From positions 4,110,001 through 4,174,000 of the forward strand of contig NC_084888.1 in NCBI RefSeq assembly GCF_958979055.1: 64,000 nt of DNA. Direction: 5' to 3'. Position 1 is the stretch's first letter. Each line of letters opens with the position of its first letter. Source of the stretch: Alnus glutinosa. Its lineage: Eukaryota > Streptophyta > Magnoliopsida > Fagales > Betulaceae. The notes beneath the pieces were generated by a model. It was not told the origin of the DNA, searched no databases, and worked only from the letters and a program-made list of their open reading frames with translations. The position numbers and the translations under genes were made by a program. Below are positions 53,699 to 64,000 of this stretch, one piece after another.

Positions 53699-54282
53699 TG
53701 TTTCAATAAATGAATAAAACAAAAACCAATGTTCCTCCACAATTTAATGTTGGAAAATGCTTAAACTCACCTTTATAATCGGTTAATATTGTACTTAAAC
53801 CATGTAGACACTTAAGATATAGTTACTAACTAATTAAGTTGACAAATTAGAGTTATCGTCTAATCATTTCATTAATTAGGAATTGTTACTTCAGTTTACA
53901 AGAAAACTTAATTAAAATACTCCTAAGAACACTCTTTTAATAAAGAACTTGTCAAGCATAAGTCGGAATATTGGATAACCCTCGTGAATTAATAGAGACT
54001 TTTTTTGTGTGGTAAGTATGACTTAACAGAGATTAGAAGATAATTGCAAAAAGAAAACGGAAAATTGTCTCTAGAAAATGGAGTTCATGGGTCTAACGGA
54101 GACTTTTGGGATCATTGCTTATTAGAGTATGAGAAGTAGACCAGGAGGCATGTGAATGAGGGCCCGAAAGCTGCTCAATGCTTAAAACAAGTTTTTTTGT
54201 GGTTGTGGCCATCGCTTTCGGTCCCAACCTTTGAGTCCAAACTGCCATCTAGGCTTTATATTATCTCCAAACTTGGACCCCT

Positions 54283-54320
<38 letters not shown>

Positions 54321-55616
54321 CTGAAAATTAAAAACTAGACATAATAAGCGGGACCCAATATGTAAAATATTTAATTAAAATTGGATATGAGTAAGTAAAT
54401 GACGGAGTCAAGATTCGAACTCAAGACTTTTAGATGTTAAATCATTTTTTATCACAAAATTTTAGACTGATAGGAACTTTAACATATTGTGAAGGAGCTT
54501 GGCAGCTAAATAAATCTCTACTTTGTTGCTAATGTTTTTCAATCTAGAATGTGTTTTTTGTTTTTTTATAAATATTTTGATGTGACATAAAAATCAAAAT
54601 AATTTTGAGTATTTTGTGTCTTGAATTATTTATTAATAAATTTGTTTTAAAAATGACAAAAAAAAATGTTATAAAATAAAGTCCACCTATTTTCCCTGAC
54701 AAGGTTCTTCGAAATATATTCTGTTTATTTTTTGCGGATTATACGAACAATTTTTTTATTTTTTTATTTTTTGGAAACGAACACATTTATATATGTTAGA
54801 AACTATAAAAAGATTATCAAGTCATCAAAATTTCAGTCATATATATAAACTGAAAGAAGGAATCATTATACACAAACAATTGACTTTAAAAATATTTATT
54901 CAAGTTATATTGAAGATTCACATAATTAGTTGGAGTTTTTAAAATGACTAATGATAATAGTAATGAATGAATAATATCATTATTATATTATTTTGGATGA
55001 ATAATATCGTCATTATTAAACCTAGACTTAATAATTTAAATTTATTTTTAATGTGTTATTTTAACGTCTTTTGTATATATTCTGTGGACGTTTTTCTCTC
55101 TCAAAAAGGTTATATCAGGACAGAAGTGATGGTTGGATACGATTGCGGTAGGACAACGACTTCATGTATTTTCCAGAAAAAGAAACAGGTGTTGGAGGTG
55201 GAATACTGGAGCTTGACAATTGCCACAACCACAATAAACAAATACTACTAGTTATACCAAAAACAGAGGAGAGAGACAGAGACAGAGACAGTCAGAGAAG
55301 GCGCCCTTTGAGTGTGTGAGAAACCAGAGAGTGAAGATTGTAGAACAAGCGAAAAATATGAAATAAAAGCAGAGTAGTAGTTGTTAATTTGTTATAGTGC
55401 TTTGCAGTTGGGTCTTCCATCTCTCTCTCACTCTGTGTGTGTTAGGAGTTGAAATCCACAACCCTACCTACTGACCAAACAATAACAAGATCAAATTCCT
55501 AACAGAATCAGCATTTGGTACATAATATACGTGGCCACCTGTCTATCTATCTTTTTGTTTCTTGGGTATCTGTTTTTTGTTTAATCTGGTCTTGTTCGAA
55601 GGGCAACATATTTCAT
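52905..55616. other. Upstream region of the kinesin gene
   Basis: AT-rich with a (CT)n tract (53179-53194), poly-A (53227-53251), (AT)n (53668-53694) and poly-T (54282-54320). GAGTTCGAATCTTGACTC on the minus strand near 54405-54422 looks like a SINE B box. The last few hundred bases contain GAGACAGAGACAG and TCTCTCTCACTC tracts and are probably the kinesin promoter and 5' UTR. No TATA box stands out. Confidence 0.45.
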
Positions 55617-58600
55617 ATGGAAGCTTCTGAGAATTGTTCTGTCAAGGTTGCGGTTCATATACGCCCTCTTATCGCTGATGAACGCCTTCACGGTTGTAAA
55701 GAATGCGTTACTGTTACACCCGGGAAGCCTCAGGTAACTATGCATTTTTCGCCGCTTGAAAGGAACAAGGGGTTATTGAACTCGGTGCATGCTCTGTTTC
55801 TACAATCTTAGTATATGAGATTGTTTCTTTAAGCTAAAAGCTGACACCTTTTCTGTCATTTCGTGCAGTATCTATTGAAGTCTAGGTGTTTTCGACTTGT
55901 ATTTTCGGTTAATTAAGGGCGTTTAGTAATTTGTGTTGGTTTAATTTCTATTGGTTTGTTATTTCTTTTCCGAGGAACTGGGGTTAATGAACTTGGAGCT
56001 GCTTTGTTTCTACATATTAGCATATGTTTTTTTTTTTTTTTTTGGGTGTTATTTTATGCTTTAAAGGTATCAGCTTTTCTGTTGTTTCGTGCAGAATTTG
56101 TTGAATGCTAGGTGTTTTGGTTTGATGTTTCTCCTTTTATATTTACGCATTGTCTCTATTGGTTTTTGGGTGAGAGCAATAAGGAATCCTACTTTGTCCT
56201 TTGTTGCTATTATTGTTTAAGAACAAGTATAACCCGGTTCCTTCATTCTATATGTGTACATTTGTTTCTTTGACAAAACTTAATTGGGAAATGCTCTAGT
56301 TCCCAACTTTTTATCCCAAAAAGTGGTTCCCAAATGATGTGTCATCATCCCATGAGATGATGACACATATCCCAAAATGATAAATCACATGAGATTGTGA
56401 CACATCATTTGGGAACCAAATTTTGGGAAAAAAATTTGGGATGTGTAGCACTCCTCAACTTAATTTGCTCAAATGGGCACATAGAAGCTGGATATGAGCT
56501 AAAATATTTGGCATCTAATCTATTATTTTGTGCACTTTCTGCCCATTTGTAAGTACTCCTTTTGAAGTATCTGTGCCTGTTTTGGGGTCAGTTGCATGTG
56601 CTGAATCCCAGAATCCGGTCGTTGCTGCTCAACTAAAACAAACCACAGTTTGAGAAATTGAGGTCTGCTGCAAAAATATTTATTTTGTTTATCATCATCC
56701 TGCTTTGTATAAGGCAATTTTATTTGGTAAACCGTAGGTTGTTGAGGCGTTGATCCAAGGTTCATTTTTGGTTAATATTTATTTTGTTTATCATCATTTA
56801 TGTTTAGACAAGAGGGTAAGTGCTAACAGAATCAATCTTCTCCCATCCCCTAACCCCTTCCTCCTTAGTGGTTGTGGGGTTGGAACTTGGGTGTAATGAC
56901 CCAAGAAAAGCGTAGCCATATTTGCAGCATCACTCCAAAATAATTAGTTAGTTTGGAGCTTCTTAAAATCACTTATAAAGTCCAGTTTAACTTAGTAAAG
57001 AATTAATGTGGGACTTAACACCCATGAGTGCTTTTATAATCTGCCAACTCTATGTGGTTATTCATCTTGCTAATTTGGAACTGAGGTGTTACAATCTCTT
57101 CTCCTTCCTCTCCTTCAATCCTTGACATCTTTGTTAGGGCCACTTCATGCAGTACTTTAGTACCACATGATGTTACTAGGTTGCTTTGATATCATTTATA
57201 ACGACTCAAGGAAAACATTAGTCCCATTTGCGCTATCACTCCAAAATGATTAGTTAATTTGAAGCTCATTATAATCACTTATAAAATTCAGTCTCATCTA
57301 TTAAGGAACCAATGTGAGACTTAGCACTCAAGAGTGCCTTTATAATCTACACACTCTATGTGGGTTATTTGTCTTCTCAATGTGGGACAGGGTTGTTGCA
57401 CTAGATCTTTGGTACAACACCAAGGGTCTTTACTATCTGAGCCAGCTTTCACCTACGATTGCTAATTTTGTAATGATATGCAGCTATATGCCATCTAAGT
57501 ATATATTGCATCTTGGGAGTTCGGGCATCTTCACAATGTTTCATATCATAAACTGTATTTCAGTTTGTGAAATTTGTACATGTTACTTGCTGATATAATG
57601 AGTCGGTTGTAAAATGTAAAGTACTTAGCCACATTATGAAATGTGGCTTTAATGCCTCCTGTTTTTAGAGGAACATGTTTCAAATTTATTTTTGCAATAT
57701 GCGAAATATTTTATAATGATATTTCCTGCAACATTTTCTTTACTGCCTAAGTTGCTGAGAATGTGATCTTAGTTTTTACTTTGGAGCAGGCACAAATTGG
57801 CACTCATTCCTTTACATTTGATCATGTCTATGGAAGCGGTGGATCTCCTTCATCTTCCATGTTTGAAGAATGTGTTGCTCCACTTGTTGATGGTTTATTC
57901 CAAGGATATAATGCTACTGTGCTAGCCTATGGTCAGGTAATAGTCTACCCTATGCCAAAAAAAACAAAAAAAAAAACAAAAAAACAAAATGCTTTAAGCA
58001 GACCAAGACCTCTCATTATTTCTTGTTTTCTTTTGGGTATTAACACGTATTTATGCTGCAGACAGGATCTGGGAAAACATATACCATGGGGACTAGCTTC
58101 AAGGATGGTTGCCACACAGGACTGATTCCTCAAGTTATGAATGCACTGTTCAACAAGATTGAAATATTGAAGCATCATACAGAATTCCAGTTGCATGTTT
58201 CTTTCATTGAGGTAGTCATTATAAGGTTCATTTTTATGCATTAGCTAGATATGCCGCTGGTCATGTGTCTTATATTACATTAGTTCTTTCTGAAGCTACT
58301 GATTTCCTACTTCTAATCATATTCAATGGCTCAAGAGAATTAAAACAGGACAAGTTCTTAAGCATTCTTGACTTATAAATCTGACCCATGGGATAATAGG
58401 TTCTATTACTTCTGAAATGCTATTCTCATGACAATTTACATGGGTCCTCTTGAAGATGAGTCCACCTTGAAACAATGCATGAATTTGCAAGTGTGATGTG
58501 ATGGCTAGGTTACCCTTTTTCCTTTCTAAGAAATTAATTAGAATGTTTGAATTTGAAGATTCTGAAGGAAGAAGTAAGGGACTTGCTGGATTCCGTATCT

Positions 58601-61600
58601 ATTAGTAAATTGGAGACTTCTAATGGGCATTCTGGAAGAGTTTCTGTTGCTGGGAGGCAGCCAATTCAAATTCGTGAAACGTCAAATGGAGTTATAACAC
58701 TAGCAGGATCAACCGAAGTCGCTGTTAGTACATTACAAGAAATGGCTGCTTGCCTGGAGCAAGGATCTTTAAGCAGGGCAACTGGGAGTACAAATATGAA
58801 CAACCAGTCCAGGTAATGAGCAAACACTGAAATGTTCAGTTTTCCAGTAATCAACTCATTGAAGAGCTGGATTGAGGGTATTTTTTTCATAGTGGTATAA
58901 GACGTGACATTGTTACGAATTAAACGTATCGATATCATTGATATTGATGCAATTGGCTTACATTATAGTTTACACGTTCAGTGTATATTTAGCAAAGAAA
59001 TTTCAGGTGCTATTCTTGTTTGATATAACATGAGTGTTAAATGAAAGACATAATATAATGTGCACATCGGCTTATCACATTATTGTAGCTAAATTGTGAT
59101 TTTCTCCTGAAGTTTTGTTTTACAAAATTGAGATTCAAGTGATGCATTTCAATGCTTAGAGAGGCTTATTCATGGTTATGACTTATGACTGAATCTACAT
59201 AATCTAATGGCATGTGCTTTCCATTTGCACATTTGTATTAGTCGGTCACATGCCATCTTCACAATCACATTAGAGCAGATGCACAAACTCCATTCAGTTT
59301 TTCCTGGCAATGACACCTCAGATGAGGAAATGGGTGAAGAGTATTTTTGTGCAAAGCTCCATCTGGTAGATCTTGCTGGATCTGAACGAGCTAAAAGAAC
59401 AGGTTCTGATGGTATGCGTTTTAAAGAAGGTAAGTTAGACTGCTTATTGATACATTCCTACTGTTCTTTTTATTTTTATTTCATAATAAAATGGAATTTC
59501 TCAGTTTTGTTTCTGTGAATAGGTATACACATTAATAAGGGGCTTCTTGCACTTGGTAACGTCATTAGTGCACTGGGGGATGAGAAAAAGCGGAAAGAGG
59601 GTGTGCATGTACCTTACCGAGACAGTAAACTAACTCGACTGTTGCAGGTGGATTAATGTTATGTTGATCTATATGTTATATGTGAGATGTGAGTTTGTTT
59701 ATAGCTACAGTTAACTCAAATATTCCACATGCTGATGTTGACATGGAAAAGTGATGATCTGAGATTCCTAGTGGTCTATATCAACCTCCATCTTTCTCGT
59801 GGATTTGTTTTTCCAACTTAGGAGAATATGACAAATGTATGCATAAGCTAGATGTGACCTCTTAAGCTTATTTAGAATTAGGTAGAGACAGATTCATCAC
59901 TCCTGATGACCACTGGGCTTGATAAATTCTTAGAATTCATTTTTTCAGAAATTACTCACAAATACTTTCCTGATACTGTGATGTTAAGGGTCTTGTCACC
60001 TTAAATTTCCCTACCTAATATCAAGGCTCAGATTTGCTGAGTATTGAGATAGCTTGTTAAGGTCTTCAGTTGATGATGATTTTTGTGATTTTAAATATAT
60101 TGGTTGTAACCTTAATTTACAAAATTTACGGTTAAGTATATTTGTTGGTCTTACAAATAAAGAACAATATGGCTATTATCATCAGGATTTTAATTGTATT
60201 GAGTAATTAAGACCGACTTTCAGTTTGCTTGTTCTTTTCTTTTTTTCTATCTTTTTCTTCTTCTCTGGTAGTTTTCTGATTGTTGTTGTTTTGTGCATCT
60301 TGGCAGGATTCACTTGGTGGAAACAGCAAAACTGTCATGATAGGTAACTTCTAGGAGATTGTTTAATTGTTCAAGAACTTTGGTTCTAGGGCACTTACGA
60401 TATTAGAGATAATGTCACATATACAGACAAAAACATGCCCGCACACAGCTATATTCATGAGTTGCCTTGCTAAACAATTAAATAGAACTGAGTTTTCTTC
60501 ACCTTAGTTTTCATTTGTTTCAGTCATATCCTAACAGAAAGAGGAATTACTTTCTTTGGTCAATTCCTTTTTTTTTTAACATGGTGTATTCATTTTCAAC
60601 CCGTTGTTATGGCAGATAATTCCTGCTTCTTAGAAACATCCTTTTTCCAAATGTGATACGTTCTCTTTCTTAACAGAAGATATATAAACAAGGTGGAGCT
60701 GCCCTTTTTTTTTTTTGTCCTTCTTTCTTTATAGAATTTGTTGTTCACTTCATTTTTTTACTGTCTTTCTAGAAGTTGTATCATGTGTGAGGTAATAGGA
60801 AGGTGTTTGATTTTGATTTGGATTGCTCCATTAATTGAAATTGGAAATCTTTTCATGTTTCTTTAATCTATTGTAATTATGAATCTATGATCCTTGTTCC
60901 AGCTTGCGTCAGTCCTGCTGATATCAATGCTGAGGAAAGTCTTAACACTCTCAAATATGCAAATCGTGCCCGCAATATTCAAAATAGGCCTGTTGTAAGT
61001 TTGTTAGATGACTATGTTATGACATATTTTGTACCTAATCCCCTCATTTTATGCTAGATGTAGATAAGGAAACTTTATCTGCTTTTTAAGTTCCATGTAT
61101 TCTAGTGCAAAGTATAAAACTTTTTTTTTGGCTGCAGGTTAATAGAGATTTGATATCCAATGAGATGCAAAAGATGAGGCAGCAGCTAAAGTACTTACAG
61201 GCAGAGCTTTGTGCACGTGGGGGAGGAGCGCCATCAGATGAAGTGCAGGTACTTGCTTTATACAGAATAGAACTGTTGTTTGATCACAGTAGTTGCTGCA
61301 TTATATGCTTAAGGTGATAAATTGAATGTGCTTGGTGGCAAAATGTTTTTCTTTTTTCGGTTGTATAGGTTCTTAAGGATCGGATTGCTTGGCTTGAGGC
61401 TGCCAATAGGGACCTTTCTCAAGAACTTCATGAATACCACAACAGATGTGGTGTCACACTGCAGGATGAAATAGATGCTGAAGTATGTAATAGAAACTCT
61501 AATTCTTTATCTTCTTCTTTGCTTTTCTTATTCTCATAAAGGTAAATTTTCCTTTCCACAGTTGTATGGAGTGGAACGTCAGTGATTTTTCTTAGTATCA

Positions 61601-61785
61601 GTAGAACATGGCTGTATTATATTTATTCTATTCCTTTAATAACATACTTGAGCAAAAGTGTTGCATTAATATTTATATCACTTAGTGTTTTAATTTTCAG
61701 GAAGGCCACATCCAAAGTGATGGACTTAAGAGGGGCTTTCTGGGCATGGAATCATCTGATTATCAGATAGTTGAAGCCATATCAG
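55617..61785 (+). CDS. KIN4C: KIN-4 kinesin (KIN-4C-like), N-terminal 473 residues, cut by window end
   Basis: Plus-end microtubule motor of the kinesin-4 family (KIF4/FRA1 class). Exons seen: 55617-55733, 57790-57936, 58062-58211, 58559-58812, 59242-59429, 59523-59647, 60307-60343, 60903-60994, 61138-61248, 61369-61482, 61701-61785, all GT-AG and in frame. The motor domain is N-terminal ([11 protein letters not shown] at 8-18). The P-loop GQTGSGKT (87-94) is split by intron 2. Switch I NNQSSRSH (219-226) is split by intron 4. Switch II is DLAGSE (266-271). [20 protein letters not shown] and [20 protein letters not shown] complete the motor and neck, followed by the start of a coiled coil ([35 protein letters not shown]). 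The insert after [14 protein letters not shown] resembles KIN-4C more than FRA1. Remaining coiled coil and tail exons lie beyond 64000. Confidence 0.93.
56286..56456. mobile_element. Mutator-like MITE (171 bp) in kinesin intron 1
   Basis: Foldback: GTGGTTCCCAAATGATGTGTC and its inverse GACACATCATTTGGGAACCA surround a small loop. Exact 9-bp duplication AACTTAATT flanks it (56277-56285 and 56457-56465). Confidence 0.85.
56892..57400 (-). mobile_element. TRIM (terminal-repeat retrotransposon in miniature), 509 bp, in kinesin intron 1
   Basis: Two direct repeats of about 203 bp (56892-57093 and 57197-57400) enclose 103 bp. On the minus strand the order is 5' LTR (57400 down), a primer-binding site TGATATCAAAGC two bases after the LTR (10 of 12 matching the usual initiator tRNA-Met site), then a purine-rich tract GGAGAGGAAGGAGAAGAGAT directly before the 3' LTR starting TGTAACACC. 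It has no coding capacity. LTRs are clearly diverged and no target duplication remains, so it is old. Confidence 0.8.
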
Positions 61786-62545
61786 GTGATCCACTCATTT
61801 TGCTGTATAGTTTGAACCATTTTGATAATGATTGTGTTATGGGCCTGGTTTAGGGAATGTGTTTGTGATCGAGTGAGGGGTTTGGAAAGGGGCAGAGCCG
61901 CCGGGTTGGTTTTCCTAGGGTTGCCTATGATGAAAATTGGGAATGGGATATGGGGTATTCGAGGTACCCCTGCCTCCTACAACTGAGAAGTTGTTTGTTG
62001 GTTAATTTCTGCATGTCTTATTCCTCCTCAATAATCCCTATAAATAGGATACAATTGATTATAGAAAGAATACAGAATTAGCCTATTCTAGGGAAAGTAT
62101 AATTCCCTTATTTGCTCTCCTACAATTCTGCTGCCAATCGACTACTAAATGGGAAATATAATCCCTTATTCTTAGGCTTACTCTTAGGCTGCTAATGGGC
62201 ATCTCATCCCTTATTCCTAGTCCTTCCAAACTTGAAACCGTGCTCCCCAAGTACACGATCTCCTCCCTTACATTCCATACATATCTCAGCCGCCACCCTG
62301 ATTTACTGCTAGGGTTTTGTTCCGTCTAGTATAGGTGCGTAACAGATTGGTTATAGGCTTGAATAAGCTTCAATGCACTGCTCCCTTAGATATACAATGG
62401 ATGACCATTTAATTAGTAATTAACTAGCATTCCTATCATGAGATGGGCGAAACCATAACAGGTATTTCACTCATTTTGCTGTATAGTTTGAATCATTTTG
62501 GAAGAATGATGTTGGTTACAGGCTTGAATACGCTTCAATGCACTG
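61779..62545. repeat. Tandem duplication of about 158 bp across the exon 11 donor, split by a solo LTR
   Basis: The sequence 61779-61834 plus 62345-62385 recurs at 62452-62545 (CACTCATTTTGCTGTATAGT, then GGCTTGAATA and GCTTCAATGCACTGC). Taking out the 510-bp LTR and one 5-bp duplication restores a period of about 158 bp. The second copy keeps an ACAG|GTATTT donor-like site. Confidence 0.7.
61835..62344 (+). mobile_element. Solo LTR (510 bp) in kinesin intron 11
   Basis: Starts TGTTATGGGCCTGG and ends GGTGCGTAACA, with the short inverted termini TGTTA/TAACA. Exact 5-bp duplication GATTG lies at 61830-61834 and 62345-62349. An LTR promoter-like CTATAAATAG lies at about 62039-62048. Probably copia-like from size; the superfamily is not proven. 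Confidence 0.88.
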
Positions 62546-62631
62546 CACCAACGGATTAAAAAGTTACTTGGGGTAATTTTATTATGAAAAAATCTCTTAT
62601 ATATTTAATCTCAACCTTTTCTTTTTGGTTG

Positions 62632-62653
62632 TCGTGTGTGTGTGTGTGTGTGT
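62632..62653. repeat. (GT)n microsatellite
   Basis: About 11 GT units in the kinesin intron after exon 11. Confidence 0.8.
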
Positions 62654-63334
62654 GGTGTGGTGGATGTGAGGCGATAAATGGTTGACTGTGGTGGGGTTGG
62701 GGAGTGGTCTCTTCTCTTATTATTGAAAAATCCCAATTGACCCCAAACAACACCTAGAGAGGGCTGAATAAGTGTTTTACAGAGTTTATACCAAATTTTA
62801 AAATATAGCAACCACATAAAACAATCACCAAATAAATGAAAACAATAAATCAATCAACACACAATTTGGTGACCAAGTGGAAACCTTCTCAAAGGTAAAA
62901 AATCACTCTGGGGCAACCAAACCCAGAAAACTCATCCACTGGATAGAAGAATTCAATTACAAGAAGTTTACACTTACAAAATCTTTGTAACGGACACTCC
63001 ATTGTACCAAGCAAACAACCCGTTTGCTTCTACCGCAGTAGCTCTAGAACCTCTGAAAAATTATTCTATCAATCTTCTTCTTGCAATCCCAAAACTCCGG
63101 TGGCTGAAGTCTTTTTGTAATATTTGTGTGGTTTAAAGAGAAACTATAAGAAAGATACAATTGTAAGCACATAGAACATATTTTCTCTCTTAGCACATGA
63201 AAGAATATGCACTATGCTCTCTACAAAATTCATGCTTTGAAAGCCCCTAAATAGACTTGAGAAAATTAGCTTGAAAATATAAAGCCGGTTTCTCAAATAT
63301 GGCAAATTTTAAGGCAGTGTCTTGACCTATTAGT

Positions 63335-63880
63335 GATCTCGTCCGGACATCTCAAGGGTTTCACAGATTTCTTGAGCGGTGCGTTCGGACCTCCTGCGTA
63401 CAAGTTTGCGAACGAATTGTTCTGCCAAACTTTAGTGAGCTCTTGTCCGGACCTGTTGCAACCAAGCAATCGAATGACCAACACTGCCTAGGGTCATTGA
63501 TGAAGTCTTTTGGACCTGACATCGAATGAGATTTGCGAATGACAACTTTTGTGTTGCAATTTCTTCAAACTTGTCTGGACTTCTATGGAACGAGGTAGAG
63601 AAAAAGCAGTTATGTGTAATCTTGAATCTCTCTCGTCCGAACTTGTTTCCAATTGAGCTTGCGAACGAGTGCTTCTGCCTTCCTTGGTGAACTGTCTTGA
63701 ATAGCCTTGTCCGGGCCCAATTCCGAACGAGTCATCGAACGAACTATTCTACCACTCATTGTTGCTTAGTTCATCGATCTTGTCTGGACCTGTATGAAAC
63801 GAGATTTCCGAACGAGTAATACTGACTTCTGAATTAATATGAATCCTTTAGCTTGTCCGAACCTGAAGAGAACTAGGTCA
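63335..63880. repeat. Degenerate tandem repeat, 62-74 bp period over most of its length
   Basis: A core like CTTGTCCGGACCTG recurs at about 63341, 63383, 63442, 63506, 63570, 63632, 63706, 63779 and 63852. Most copies are followed by (C/G)GAACGAG-type motifs. The last four spacings are 62, 74, 73 and 73 bp; the first two are shorter. Confidence 0.7.
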
Positions 63881-64000
63881 AGATGATGTTGTTCATTGGG
63901 AATTCCAAGTAACTCCTCAACCTAGAGTTCCGCCTGAGGAACCATACTTAGTTTATGACATTTCAAATTATAACCAAGTGTTTTGGACACTGAATTTGCC

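Larger units (their letters stand above)
62560..64000. other. Repeat-rich intron of the kinesin gene, to window end
   Basis: No further kinesin exon was found, although the next exons should code for coiled coil. The stretch from about 62740 (CACCTAGAGAGGGCTGAATA) looks like part of a dispersed transposon, and 63335-63880 is a tandem repeat. The element type is unknown. Confidence 0.45.

Overview
The window is nuclear DNA from a flowering plant, most likely a woody eudicot. All the genes are intron-rich, introns and spacers are AT-rich, and the spacers carry microsatellites, miniature transposons and LINE tails. Family membership of the genes is clear from their conserved motifs. The species cannot be read from the sequence; the LINE tails look like ones common in Fagales, but that is a weak impression. 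I see no bacterial, viral or organelle gene block and no sign of a new multi-gene system. The genes are seven unrelated single-copy-type plant genes that do not form a pathway.

Layout: (1) 355-2619, minus: papain-family cysteine protease, 4 exons, no granulin tail. (2) 6428-12391, minus: IRX14-type GT43 xylan glycosyltransferase, 3 exons, with a 4.2 kb second intron full of repeats and a GC-AG first intron. (3) 12392-22333: about 10 kb of gene-poor DNA with MITEs and a degenerate LTR-like block. (4) 22834-24190, plus: group IId WRKY factor with W-boxes upstream. (5) 28528-31103, plus: tRNA-dihydrouridine synthase (Dus1-like). (6) 32824-37356, minus: 2-oxoglutarate/Fe(II) oxygenase of the At3g50210/DIN11 type, 12 exons including a 20-bp microexon, a GC-AG intron and a hAT MITE in intron 4; it converges on the DUS gene. 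(7) 42860-46418, minus: SUMO E2 conjugating enzyme SCE1, 5 exons. (8) 46419-55616: 9 kb of gene-poor DNA with LINE remnants and MITEs. (9) 55617 to beyond 61785, plus: KIN-4 kinesin motor domain, first 11 exons. The rest of this gene lies past the window edge behind an intron enlarged by a solo LTR and tandem repeats.

Exon boundaries were placed by hand from splice dinucleotides, reading-frame phase and family sequence conservation. Every complete model keeps frame across all junctions. Transcription starts, poly(A) sites and UTR introns cannot be seen. The most checkable results are two non-canonical GC-AG introns, several MITEs with exact 8-9 bp target-site duplications, a structurally complete TRIM element, a solo LTR with an exact 5-bp duplication, and decayed duplications of splice-site regions in SCE1 and in the kinesin gene.
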